Assembly (NCBI GenBank): GCA_049999725.1
Contig: JBNGIS010007043.1
Coordinates: 1 to 27,310 of the forward strand
Origin: Haplomitrium mnioides
Lineage: Eukaryota; Marchantiophyta; Haplomitriopsida; Calobryales
DNA length: 27,310 nucleotides
Reading direction: 5' to 3'
Numbering within the stretch: the first letter of the stretch is position 1; the number at the start of each line of letters is the position of its first letter. Under the pieces are notes generated by a model. The model was not told the DNA's origin. It ran no database searches and saw only the letters and a program-made list of their open reading frames with translations. The translations under genes and the position numbers were made by a program. Of this stretch, positions 1 to 9,587 are shown piece after piece.

Positions 1-227
1 GTCATGATGATGCTTAGCACTCCACCAAGAATCCAACTAATCAAAATGTGTCAACTCTCAAGCATCAGCTTGCGACATCATTCATTTCACTTTAGTTTGA
101 TTTTGTGAAGCAGACATCCAAGAGCATAACTCCCAGAGAGGTCTGCTGAAAGGTTAGTGATTGGGGCCTTGCACCCTGAACAGTTTTATATAGCACAGGA
201 TCCATTTCACAGTGATCCAATTGGATA
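1..227 (-). mobile_element. Family T element, internal fragment (antisense)
   Basis: The reverse complement of bases 1-185 matches the internal region of the T copies at about 11805-11982 and 24925-25410 almost base for base. Bases 186-227 continue as a more diverged match. The window edge cuts the element, so its other half lies to the left. It sits upstream of a putative terminal exon, probably in an intron. No protein is encoded. Confidence 0.75.
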
Positions 228-309
228 ATCTGTGAATCTGGAAACATTGCCAATACCAGGTTTAGGGACTACCAACGTATCCATTTTGCTCTTTCCTTTT
301 TTGTAACAG

Positions 310-420
310 GAGCCTACTATGCAACGGGAACAAAAACAAAAAGGAGCAATTACAGTACAGCCACTTGAATTCCCACAGTTAGAGGGAGCTAGAGAGGCCA
401 AGCTCTTCCGGGAAGCATAG
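310..420 (+). CDS. Putative terminal exon of an unidentified host gene
   Basis: A pyrimidine-rich tract ends in a good 3' splice site (TTTTTTGTAACAG, acceptor AG at 308-309). After it, 36 open codons run to a TAG at 418-420. The peptide is charged and not low-complexity: it starts EPTMQREQKQ and ends EGAREAKLFREA. The same frame has a TAA just upstream (304-306), as expected if that part is intron. The downstream DNA looks like a 3' UTR with AATAAA signals. I do not recognise the protein. A chance ORF beside a chance splice motif is possible, because only one exon is visible and the T insertion lies where the preceding intron would be. Confidence 0.4.
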   Translation, partial: EPTMQREQKQKGAITVQPLEFPQLEGAREAKLFREA

Positions 421-726
421 AGCGTTATCAAAACCCATTTGTCAACCTACAGCTTACAAGACAATAATTTCGTCTTCCAAAACTCCTTCTGAATCCAAGC
501 CCCATGGTCTACACACAGCCATGAAGATGTGGAGAGTAAAACAAACCACAAAAACATAAAACGGTAACGAAATTGAAGCCGCAACAGTCTTGGAGAAACC
601 TAAGCACATCACAACTACCAAAAGTTATATTGCAGCCTTCACAAATCGAAAAGTTTCAGCTTATCATGTATGGCAGTGACAAGCTGCCTCTCTCTGCTGG
701 CTTCATCAGCCCCGATAGCTATGCAC

Positions 727-732
727 AATAAA
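727..732 (+). promoter_or_regulatory. Candidate poly(A) signal, unit 1
   Basis: AATAAA lies in the context CACAATAAAATGC within the first tandem unit, about 310 bases after the putative stop codon. Confidence 0.4.
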
Positions 733-1042
733 ATGCTTTAATAATAGAGCACAACATTATATGAATCTTTGTACTGAGTTTCTATATTTTCCGTCTGCTC
801 GAGACAGAGAGCACCATGGTCGACACACAGCCATGAAGATGTGGACAGTAAAACAAACTACAAAACATAAAACGGTAACGAAATTGAAGTCGCAACAGTC
901 TTGGAGAAACCTAAACACATCACACAACTACCACTAGTTATATTGCAGCCTTCACAAATCGAAAAGTTTCAGCTCATCATGTGTGGCAGTGACAAGCTGC
1001 CATAACTCTCTGCTGGCTTCATCAACCACGATAGCTATGCAC

Positions 1043-1048
1043 AATAAA
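1043..1048 (+). promoter_or_regulatory. Candidate poly(A) signal, unit 2
   Basis: This AATAAA is at the equivalent position of the second tandem unit and in the same sequence context as the one at 727. Confidence 0.35.
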
Positions 1049-1130
1049 ATGTTTTAATAATAGAGCAAAACATTATATGAATTTTTGTACTGAGTTTCTA
1101 TAGTTTTCGTCTGCACGAGATAGAGAGCAC

Positions 1131-2440
1131 CAGTACATCGACACGTATACACTGCTTCAACCCCCACCACCCAATTAAAGCCTCAATTACCAAAGGAGTG
1201 ATATAAAACAGAGCTGATATCCTTCTTCACAATAGTGTTGGTTCCACAGAGAGCTCAACTGCTGCTATGGAATGTACATCTGTAGACCCACGATAACCGC
1301 TGTCTGTGCCCCAAACTTGCAAATGTGGAAAGACAAAGTACCTCTTCCAACAAGACCTCGTGCGAGTCCACGAAAAACAGCGCCAGTGAATGAGTTGTGA
1401 AGAAGACTCCCCTCGGCTCACATCCACGATGATTTGCAAGACCTTATCTCTACTGTAATACTGCCCACTGCTAAACCCCCTGACACGCAGGAAAGTTGTA
1501 TCCTATGGTATTGCTCCACCAGGAGCCTGCAGTGGCCTACGTGCTCCTCCATCCAAGAGATCCTAAATCTTGTCGGCTAACTAATCCAATTTGCTACGAT
1601 GCTTCACAGGGTAAAATGCATTCCAGAAAATCTTAAGTTATTTTTCGTACATCAACGTAGCGTGGCAATTTACAAGTTTATCAATACCTTCGGCTTGAAA
1701 GACTCTTGGAAGTGTTGGTCTTACGTCGATTTGAAAGCAATAACTTCACGCGCCTTAAGAAGAGGTCGGAACCGTCGGCTGCCTTCCTATTGTCAAAAGG
1801 TCTTCCTTATCCATTACCACCTTCGGTTGGTGGCAAAGCAGGGTCTTTCTTAAGCGCAACACAGCTTTTCCTCGAAGAAAAAACGCACACAGTACTAATT
1901 AATAGTTTCGAACATTGAAACGTTAGCGCGCGACTCGTTTTGGTGGTGGTGGGTATATGTGATCACGCTAAGGACGGACTATTTTCTTGAGCGTCACCTC
2001 ATTGAAGGATTATCAGCTCACCAATCGAGCAACGCCAATAAATTATTGCGTGTCGATTGCTTCTCCACAGACACTCTGAAAGAAATACCAGGATGAGCTT
2101 GCAGCGTTCGTTATTTACTTTTTTACTCTTCGTCTTTCAATTAAAATTCTCCAATTCATTTACAGTTACCATTCAAGTTTAAGAAGAATAACACAAATTA
2201 GCTAGGTTGTCGGAACTAGGTAGTCATCTAGCACCGGAGGTCAGGGGCAGGGAAGGAAATGCGGTCTCGGCAACCTGTACTGCACGAATGGAAGAATTAT
2301 ATGCCATGGATTTAAATATGACGATCTGTGTGCAACTGAACCAAGGCAGATTTTGCTTTCTTTGCTTCGGGAATTCCACTCCTGTGGCAATATGACGTAG
2401 AATATTTAACATGCAAGTTTCTTGTGTAGTTTGCGGCTGT
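1131..2440. other. Unassigned, possibly genic or intergenic DNA
   Basis: I find no recognisable element family or protein here. Several short frames are open on both strands around 1227-1560, and they overlap each other, so no coding call is justified. Bases 1599-1853 hold an 84-codon plus-strand frame with no recognisable motif. AT-rich stretches near 2100-2200 and splice-like motifs further on would fit 5' regions or introns of a host gene. Confidence 0.5.
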
Positions 2441-2985
2441 CTTTTTAATTGCTACAGGTGACGAGAGTTTACCTTGGACTCCATGCTCTTCCCTATCGAA
2501 GGCGTCGGGCTTCCCTCGCTCCCTGCCTTTGGTCTGCACGCCCAACATATGTTCCTTTGCTCGTCTTTTTCGTCTGCACGCTCCCCCTACTCAAACTTGT
2601 CACTGTTGTTTCAGGTTCTGAGATAATGCTCGCACCCACTGCATTCGTGAAGGGAGAATTCGCAACATTCAATCATCCTTTCTCGGGTAAGCGTGCCGAT
2701 CGCTTCAATCGCAGAGGCACATTTCCGTACGCCAAAGATTCAACTTAACCCCAACAAAGTGAAGTACTTTTTCGCCGGCTCACAACTGTCTGTTAATTCA
2801 GGGACACAGAAGCATGGCGATGTCGGATTGCTTTCGATCGCAGCAAATAATAAACACGGTGAGGGTGGTTGTATATGGTTTGCATTTTACTCTTGCAGAT
2901 TTGCTTAAGCCCTTGTTTTTTAAAGGTTCAGTTCTTGAACATGAACGCTGGGGATTTCTGCGGCTCACACATGAAGTAACTGCAG
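2441..2985 (+). other. Region with several splice-like motifs, possible exons of the next gene
   Basis: Three acceptor-like motifs (AATTGCTACAG at about 2448-2458, GTTGTTTCAG at about 2606-2615, and AACTGCAG before 2986) alternate with donor-like GTAAGC at about 2687 and GTGAGG at about 2860. Frames between them are open for 20-60 codons. One starts at an ATG near 2480 and is rich in Ser, Leu and Phe, as an organellar targeting peptide could be. I cannot fix exon boundaries or frame, and no domain is recognised. This entry only flags a plausible 5' part of the exon at 2986-3082. Confidence 0.25.
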
Positions 2986-3082
2986 TATGAGCCTCGTTTC
3001 CACAGGCCAGTCTAGCGTGGAGGAGCTTTGGTGTCAATTTTTTTCAGATCCTTCACAGTGGTGGGATCACACAAATCATAAG
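2986..3082 (+). CDS. Putative exon with an OSB-like WWD motif
   Basis: The exon sits between an acceptor (AACTGCAG ending at 2985) and a strong donor (AAG then GTAAGC at 3083). The frame from ATG 2987 contains ELWCQFFSDPSQWWD, ending in a Lys codon at the donor. The pattern W-x3-F-x2-P-x2-WWD resembles the start of the C-terminal PDF motif of plant organellar single-strand DNA-binding (OSB) proteins. In those proteins WWDNR-like residues are followed by PDFKHK. The PDF part would lie in the next exon, which is not visible: the intron contains a LINE-A tail (3107-3258), and old LINE sequence starts near 3426. It could be a split gene or a decayed fragment. Family assignment rests on this one motif. 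Confidence 0.45.
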
Positions 3083-3106
3083 GTAAGCTTTTTTTCGTTT
3101 TGCTTG

Positions 3107-3258
3107 GACTCACCAGCGGGTCTGTACCCGCTAATCTTGATCTTACCATTTCAGTTTCCTACTCTGTTTTTTGCCCTTTCACACATTGGTTCGCATTGTA
3201 CTCCTAGTCCTTGTGGCCTTAGGGCTGGTTGTGGATTTTTATCAAATTCTATTCTATT
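3107..3258 (+). mobile_element. LINE-A, 3'-terminal fragment in a putative intron
   Basis: About 150 bases match the LINE-A 3' end: the ACTCACCAGCGGG hairpin strand, a T-rich spacer, CATTGTACTC, GTCCTTGTGGCC, AGGGCTGG, and the tail ATCAAATTCTATTCTATT. The first hairpin is intact here (AGCGGG, loop TCTGTA, CCCGCT), with a loop unlike the other copies. It is severely 5'-truncated and starts 25 bases after a donor splice motif. Bases 3259-3425 after it are unassigned. Confidence 0.8.
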
Positions 3259-3425
3259 GTAAATTTCATCCCTTGGTTTTTATACTGTCCACTTAATCTA
3301 CGGTGAAGTCATTCTCTATTTTTTTTTCTCCACTTAATACGTCTGCAGCATGCTTAAATCTAATTACCGAACACCTTCTAAACATTCTGTTCATGATTCT
3401 TAGAGTATTGTTCTACGTTCATCAC

Positions 3426-4557
3426 AGGCAAACCACTTTCCAGCTTTAAACCCAATCCCTGGTTCAACAACATCGCAAGAGAAACAAAATTCCAGTGGCA
3501 AAAAAAATACAACAGTGGGAACCAGCCACAGAAATTCAAGACACACTCCATGCTTGGCAGAAATGCAGAAGAGAGCTACGCTGCACCTGGATGGCACAAA
3601 GGCTCCCTAACTCATGGACAAGAAATGCCAGCCAAGGAAATTATTCTCAATTCTCATGGGCCACCAAGACCAGCTCCAGCTACATGACCTCCAAGACTGG
3701 AAGAATTATGGTGACAAGCTCAACCACTCTGCATCAGTTACACCCACCCCCTGGACCAACAGCAAACCCAGCACAAATGTCTTCAACACCAGAGAGGTAT
3801 TGGCTATGATCAAGAAGCTACACAACAAAGCCCCTGACTCCCTAGGACTCCAGGCCCGAATGCTCAAACGAGGATCCAAACCCTTCTCCCAGCCCATCAC
3901 CAACATGTTTAATCAGGTAGTACAATTTGGATTCCCTGCAGAATGGAAGTTGAACACAATCATTCCAATCCACAAAGTTGGAGACAAAAACCACTCTTAA
4001 CTATCGAACCATCATGCTCAGCCCTCTACTCCCAAAGCTCTTTGGGGCCACACTCAACTTCAAAATAACACAATGGAGCGAAACACAACAGCTAAGAGCT
4101 CAAGAACAAGCAGGGTTTTGGGAGCATCACTCAACAACTGACCATCTGGTCATCATCCGCACCATAATCAAACGGCATAGACGTGGTGGAGGTTTATATT
4201 GCTTTGTAGATTTCCAGAAAGCTTTTGACTCAGTACCACATAACAAACTCTCATCTAGATTACATGAACTAAACCTACCAACAGAGTGGCTCACAGCCAT
4301 CCAGATTTTATATGAACAAGTTTTGGCATGTGTTCGCACTCATTAGGGTATGTCTGAGTCTATCCATTGCAACATCAGCATCAAGCAGGGCTGCCCACTT
4401 TCTCCCACCCTGTTTGGTCTGTTCATGGACGCTGGAGACAGTATTGGTAAATATGGGCACCCTTGCCCCCAGTTCCCCCAGTTTGTCAGCCAAGACCATT
4501 GGTATTCTCTTGTATGCAGATGACATTGTTGTCATGTCAACAACAAGCGCTGGATGT
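3426..4557 (+). pseudogene. Old LINE-A (outer copy), RT domain piece 1
   Basis: Translated in shifting frames, this covers the linker before the reverse transcriptase and most of the RT. Visible motifs are NKAPDSLGLQARMLK, AEWKLNTIIPIHK, NYRTIMLSPL, FVDFQKAFDSVP, QGCPLSP and LLYADDIVVMS (YADD catalytic box). There are at least three frameshifts, and a TAG follows VRTH. It is about 80-85% identical by eye to the antisense LINE-A copies at 7091 and 13931, so it is older. It stops at a TGGATGT sequence where L1-B was inserted, and it resumes at 6954. Confidence 0.85.
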
Positions 4558-5471
4558 TGTCATGTCATGTCCTGGCTCCCTATTGTGGTCAGTAGCTGAC
4601 TGCAGATCCTCATGTTGGTCTACCTCTCGGCTGTGGAAGGAGATATGGCAGGCTTAGTCGGTGCTCAAAAGATTTATCAAACAAAAGGCTCCTGAGTCCT
4701 TTGAAGAAGTTTCCAGCATTAACATCTGGTGGTGTAAACTTGGAGAAAATTCACTCCTGGCTACAAACAAGGGATGGCCAGCATTGAGATGGTCTCAGGC
4801 AGAGATCAACGTGATTGGGGTCGTCAAACATATGAGTTCCTTGAGTGGGAGGAGGCACAAGGACGCCACCAGCTTCACAAAAAGCAGGAGTGTAAATGGC
4901 ATGACCTGATAGCAAAGACTCCTGAAAGATGGACATCACTCCTTGTTGAGGGGCCAGAACACATGAAAAGGAAACTGGACCGGAGTTTTCACATCTACAC
5001 AAGAGACCCACCCGATTGCAATATCTCTGTGGAGTGGTGATACTGATCTGAAAGCGGGCATCCTAGCTCAGTCCTCTTTGCTCCCCCTTTTGTGCTCATG
5101 GTTCTTTGTCACCTCTATATCTACCATGCTGACTGAAGGAAATCGACCCCAGCTTCCTCCTTCAGTGATTATGCGGAAAATGAGAGTTTGCAGTGTCCAA
5201 AGGTCAGATTGCTAAGTAGTATAAATTACTTGGCTCCTTTATCGGAGAGGGAGATTGGGACCCTGGAATGTGGGTTTGGAAAGATAACTCCCCCCTCAGC
5301 AGCTACTCCACCAAGAAAGGCCTTCAGTTCATCCTGGACCGGCCATCTACAGTAATTCTGGTTCTGGAACATTGGAAAGCACACGGTCCCATCGATCCTC
5401 CAGATGGACTGATATACGGGATGCAAACAGATCAGCCAAAGAGACCTCATTAATGTGGCTTATTGTTCAAA

Positions 5472-6214
5472 TGAATGAATGAATTTGATTTAAAGTCCAG
5501 AGTCAGCCCTAGGGCCATAAGGACTCTGAGTACAATGCTCACAAGAGTGAGGAGGGTGCAAAAACCAAAGTAGTAAGTTAAAAATTGTAAAACTGAAAAT
5601 CAGACAAACCCGCTTGTGAGTCATATGCTCACCCTCTCGTAACTAATCTCTATGTCTAATCTGTCTGTTTCTGAGATCTAAGCAGCATGAGTTCCTGAAT
5701 AGAATAGAATAGAATAGAATAGAACTCGATTAAAGTCCAGAGCCAGCCCTAGGGCCTTAAGGACTGAGAGTACAATGCGCACAAGAGTGCGGAGGGGTGC
5801 AAAAACTAAAGTAGTAAGCTCCTGAAAGAAGAGTGCCAGCCAACGTTGATCCTGATGTTTGAGAAATTGTTGTACTGCCCCATTCTGTTCTGCAGAAAGT
5901 CCATGATACCTTCCCCGGATTTCATTGTACCTGGGGCAACAGAAGATGATGTAGTGTTCATCTTCCGTGACTTGTAGATTGCACTGGAGGCACAGCAACT
6001 TCTCAGGTCAGATTTTGTTGTCAATCTTGGACAATTTGGCTGTTTCACATCTCAGTTGATGGGATCCAGTACAAAGTTGTGTGGACCAAATTGAGTGACA
6101 TGTTACTTGTCAAGTGTTGCTGGATTTGCCTTGAGGGAGTGTTGTTGACGAGCAAGTTGCACTTGATAGTCCGGGATGCTGCACTGTCGGATTGCCATAT
6201 GACTGTGAAGTAAG
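5472..6214 (-). mobile_element. LINE-A, 5'-truncated antisense insertion in L1-B
   Basis: It is flanked by TTGTTCAAA (5463-5471) and TTGTGCAAA (6215-6223), a 9-bp target duplication with one mismatch. Removing it makes the L1-B frame run on from WLIVQ into RGVQVGSF. On the minus strand it encodes the LINE-A C-terminus with a CLQC-x8-H-x4-C zinc-knuckle-like motif (LLCLQCNLQVTEDEHYIIFCCP, about 6005-5930). The 3' UTR and a tail that is (ATTC)n rather than (ATTCT)n follow. A second LINE-A tail sits inside at 5699-5819. The hairpin at 5543-5560 carries a compensatory base change. Confidence 0.85.
5699..5819 (-). mobile_element. LINE-A tail nested in LINE-A
   Basis: This 121-bp 3' end has an (ATTCT)n tail at 5699-5722 on the minus strand. 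It is flanked by TCCTGA (5693-5698) and TCCTGA (5820-5825). Other LINE-A copies read straight through this site (GAGTTCCTGAAAGAAG), so the uninserted sequence is known. Confidence 0.85.
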
Positions 6215-6683
6215 TTGTGCAAAGAGGTGTGCAAGTTGGGAGCTTCAGAAAAAAACAGTGAAGCCTGGCTTTGAGATTGATGCAAGATGTGTCTGCTGCA
6301 AAGAGGATTTATTGGACGATTTCATTCACTGTTTCTGGCTTTGTCCTAGGATCAGTACTATTTGGAATTGGGCAGGAAATATCATTAACAGATTAGTGTT
6401 CTCCATTTGGGGGATTACCAAAAGGTGGAAGCCAACCTGACAGCAAAGCATCCTAGGCGACAGAATTCCAAAGGCACTGGTTGTTGTGCCAGAGATCTGG
6501 TCCTTTCTTTACTCCATATGGCTGTCTAGGAATGCAATAGTGTTTGAGAAGTCCCACATGGATATGTTCTGCTTGAAAAAGAAAATCTGGATGAGACTGA
6601 TAGAGTACGGAAAGAAAGCTTGGCATGATGCTTGTAGAGACTGGATAAAGGCTGAAAATAAAGAGAAAAGAGAACATTCTTGA
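6215..6683 (+). pseudogene. L1-B ORF2 C-terminus, zinc-binding region
   Basis: The frame contains CVCCKEDLLDDFIHCFWLCP (C-x2-C, then H and C), which matches the zf-RVT-like end of plant L1 ORF2. It is followed by WNWAGNI, a stop near 6438, then PEIWSFLYSIWLSRNAIVF and a Lys-rich end terminating near 6683. The 3' UTR continues to the A-rich tail. The end of this block is duplicated as the L1-B insertion at 10083-10442, which starts at the same TGCTTGAAAAA point. The role in the family is RNA or DNA binding during target-primed reverse transcription. It is non-functional here. Confidence 0.75.
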
Positions 6684-6953
6684 AGCCTTTGACAGAACAT
6701 GGGGTGCAAGGCATTTGCCTGTATCCGTGATGAGGACTCAGTTTACTGGAATTGTGATGTTAGTAGTAATCTGGATTCAGGGCATTGGGTTACTGTTGTT
6801 TACTTTGCTAGATCCCGAAAGGGATTGATTGGTTGTTGGTTTTTGCTGCTCGGCCTGATTGCTGGCCGCAATTGTTCCCTTGGTGCGTGAAAGTAAATAA
6901 AGTTGTTTGCTTTTGGTAAAAAAGAGTCTTAAAAGAAAAAAAAACAAACAATC

Positions 6954-7090
6954 GATGTACTCCAACAACATTTAGAGGCACTTGACCAATCTGCAGCCAA
7001 TCAGGTATGACAGTCAATATGAAGAAAACCAAAGAAGTAGTCTTTAGAAAATGGCTTACCACAGCTTGGTGGGACACTTTCAAGTTCAGA
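6954..7090 (+). pseudogene. Old LINE-A (outer copy), RT piece 2
   Basis: This continues the outer RT after the L1-B insertion: LQQHLEALDQ, then MTVNMKKTKEVVF and a segment ending DTFKFR, the conserved stretch just after the YADD box. It ends abruptly at the head-to-head junction with the antisense LINE-A at about 7091. The equivalent sequence lies in inverted orientation at 7277-7411, making an inverted repeat with a ~190-bp loop. Confidence 0.8.
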
Positions 7091-9586
7091 AAGTTGATTC
7101 TCATGGGTATATGCCATATATCTTTTGCCTTGCGCCAGTTGTTCAATTGGTATAAGCTGAAGAGACCTGCTGTAATCCTGCGCTCGGCTCCAAAGCCCCA
7201 TCCTCTCTGGGTATGTATTGGTATCCCCAAATAGGTGTACTGGTTCATCACTTGGACATTGTCCTGCCTGAACTTGAAAGTATCCCTCTGTGCTGTGGTG
7301 AGCAAAGACCAGGACCTTGGTTTTCTTCATATTGACAGTCATACCAGAGTGGCTACAGAATTGGTCCAGTGCTTTTAGGTGTTGTTGCAGTCCAGCACTT
7401 GTTGTTGACATGAGGACGATGTCATCCGCATACTAGAGAATACCAATGGTCTGGGCTAGCAGATTGGGGCAGGGGCTCCCATATTGACCAGTACTGCCTC
7501 CAGTTTCTCAATGAACAGACCAAATAAGCTGGGGGAAAGTGGGCAGCCCTGCTTTACACCGATGTTGCAATGGATAGGCTCCGACATGCCCTGATGTGTG
7601 CAAACACAGGCCAGAACTTCTTCGTATAAGGTCTGATGGCCGTGATCCAGTCGGTTGGTAGTTGTAACTCATGTAATCTGGACCAAAGTTTGTTGTGGGG
7701 TACTGAGTCAAAGGCTTTCTGGAAATCTACGAAACAGCAGTATAGACCTCCAGCATGTCTGTGTTGTTTAATGATGGTGCCGATGGTGACCAGGTGATCA
7801 GTACTTGAGTGATGCTCCCGAAACCCTGCTTGTCCTTGAGCTTATAGCTGTTGTGCTTCGCTCTATTGTGTGATCTTGAAGTTGAGTGTGGCCTTAAGAG
7901 CTTTGGGAATAGAGGGCTGAGCATCATGGTAGGATAGTTCGAGTGTTGGCCTTTGTCCCCAGCTTTGTGGATTGGAATGATAGTGCTGAGCTTCCATTCT
8001 GCAGGGAATCCAGTTTGTATCACCTGGTTGAATAGGTTGGTGATGAGTTGGGAGAGGGGTGGGGATCCTCTTTTCAGCATTTGGGCTTGGAGCCCTAGGG
8101 AGTCAGGTGCTTTGTTGTGCAGCTTCTTGATCGTAGCCAGGACCTCTTCAGTGGTGAAAACATCAGTTGTGGGTTTGCTGTTGGTCCAGGGGGGTGGGTT
8201 AGGTGTGACTGATGTAGAGTGGTAGAGCTTGTCACCATATTTCTTCCAGTCTTGAAAGTCGTGCAGCAGGAGCTGCTCTTGCTGGCCCTTGAGGGATGAG
8301 AAGAATTTCATTGGTTGCAGTTTCTTGTCCAAGATGAGTTGGGGGAGTCGTTGTGCTATCCAGGTGGGGTGTAGTTCCCTTCTGCATTTCCGCCAGACAT
8401 GGAGCGCTTCACGGATTGCTGTAGCTGGTGCTCCCTGTTTGATCTGTTTTTGCCACTGGGATCTGGTTTCTCGTCCAGTGTTGTTGGACCAGGGGTTGGG
8501 TTTAAAGCTGAAGGGGGTTTTTGGCTGTGAGGAGAGTGGTAGGGAACTTCAGTCGAGCTGCTGTGAGATTGAGGTCTGTAAGTGAGGTTGAGTCTAGCAC
8601 TGGGTTGGAGGACAGTTGTGTGTGCAGTTCTTTGGTGTATGTTTTGGACTGTTTCTCCGTGGGTGGGTAGTGGTATATGAGGCGGGTGGGACGATGAGTT
8701 CTGGGAGGGTTGGGGATTCCGGTAGTAGGCTTCAGAGCAAAGTGCAGTGGTGTGTGGTCTGAGTCAGGGGTGCGTTCCCCAATGTAGAATTTTCAAGGAA
8801 TTCAGATGTCCGACGAGAATTGGTAAGAAGGTAGTCCACCACTGGTTTCCTCATGCCTGTGCTGCCTCGACAGGTGAGATTCCCTGAGTCTGGCCATTGT
8901 GTTGTCCCATTGCAGATGTGTAGGTCATGTGTGCTGCAAAAATCCAGTAGTTTATGGTGGTTTTTGAGGGTGAGATCATGTGATGTGCGGTGGAGGTCAA
9001 CATGGCCTTCAAGTATGTCATGTTCGTCTTCAGCATGATCATCTGCTGATTTGAATATTGTGCCTGGAGATTGCCTGTTCTGCAGTTGAAGTCACCCACA
9101 ATGAGTATGTTCCCGTTGGTTACTGTGTTGATAATCTCTCCCATCTTGTCAAATGGCGCTTCCAAGTCTTCATCTGCAGAGTAGGTGGTTCTGCCACCAG
9201 GGAAGTAACAAGTACCAACGTATAGATCTTGGTTCAGGCCAGCTGATTTATGTATTTTGAGCCAGATATATCTGTTGAAGTTGTCTTTTTCTAGTACAGC
9301 TACATGTGGGCTAAGTCTTGTGCATATAAGGCAGGCCAATCCTCCATGTTCTCATCCTGAGCGACTGCTGAATAAGGAGATAACGTCATATCCCGGGATA
9401 TTGGGAATCCGAGACTCCATAGTTTCCCAGGTTTCTGCTAGTAGGATCAGATCTGAACCTGGACCAATATCAGAGAGGTGTATGCCCTTGTGCCAGGGGA
9501 ACCTCGGCAGTTCCAGAAGACTGCCGAGATTGGTGTGGAGCTATATCCTGGCCCCACACCCCCTGCTGCTACCTATGGGACGAGTC
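7091..9586 (-). pseudogene. LINE-A copy 1 ORF2: APE endonuclease and reverse transcriptase
   Basis: The endonuclease begins with WNCRG (about 9520), then DLILLAETWE, LYVGTCYFPGGRTTYS, LIVGDFNCRTG (catalytic GDFN) and DSDHTPLHFALKP (the SDH box). A Pro-rich linker leads to the RT: NKAPDSLGLQAQMLK, IIPIHKAGDK, FVDFQKAFDSVP, QGCPLSP and YADDIVLMS. It is broken by frameshifts, a stop after SSRSG, a TAG directly before YADD (near 7430), and an 8-bp loss near 7294 compared with copy 2. The APE domain nicks target DNA and the RT copies the element RNA at the nick. The longest open piece is 8332-7727. Confidence 0.85.
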
Positions 9587-9587
9587 T

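Larger units (their letters stand above)
502..1130. repeat. Tandem duplication, two ~312-bp units
   Basis: Unit 1 is 502-813 and unit 2 is 814-1130. Both start CCATGGTC and end near GAGAGCACC, and they are roughly 90% identical by eye with a few small indels. Each unit contains one AATAAA. If the exon at 310-420 is real, this is a duplicated 3' UTR. No coding signal is visible in either unit. Confidence 0.9.
4558..6953 (+). mobile_element. L1-B, 5'-truncated L1 insertion with poly(A) tail
   Basis: The insertion lies between GATGT (4553-4557) and GATGT (6954-6958). It joins the outer LINE-A exactly where its RT reading breaks off and restarts. Its A-rich 3' end is at about 6917-6950. It encodes the C-terminal half of a plant L1 ORF2: a post-RT segment (RDQRDWGRQTYEF and WTSLLVEGPEHMK, 4774-5040), a segment with PGMWVWKDNSPLSS typical of the region after the RT (about 5260-5450), and the zinc-binding end (6215-6683). 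There are multiple stops. A LINE-A copy interrupts it at 5472-6214. Bases 4558-4660 hold no clear coding. Confidence 0.75.

Noticed and set aside
1227-1560. Overlapping open frames on both strands, possibly an exon
   Set aside because: At least three frames are equally plausible, with no domain and no consistent splice sites, so I made no coding call.
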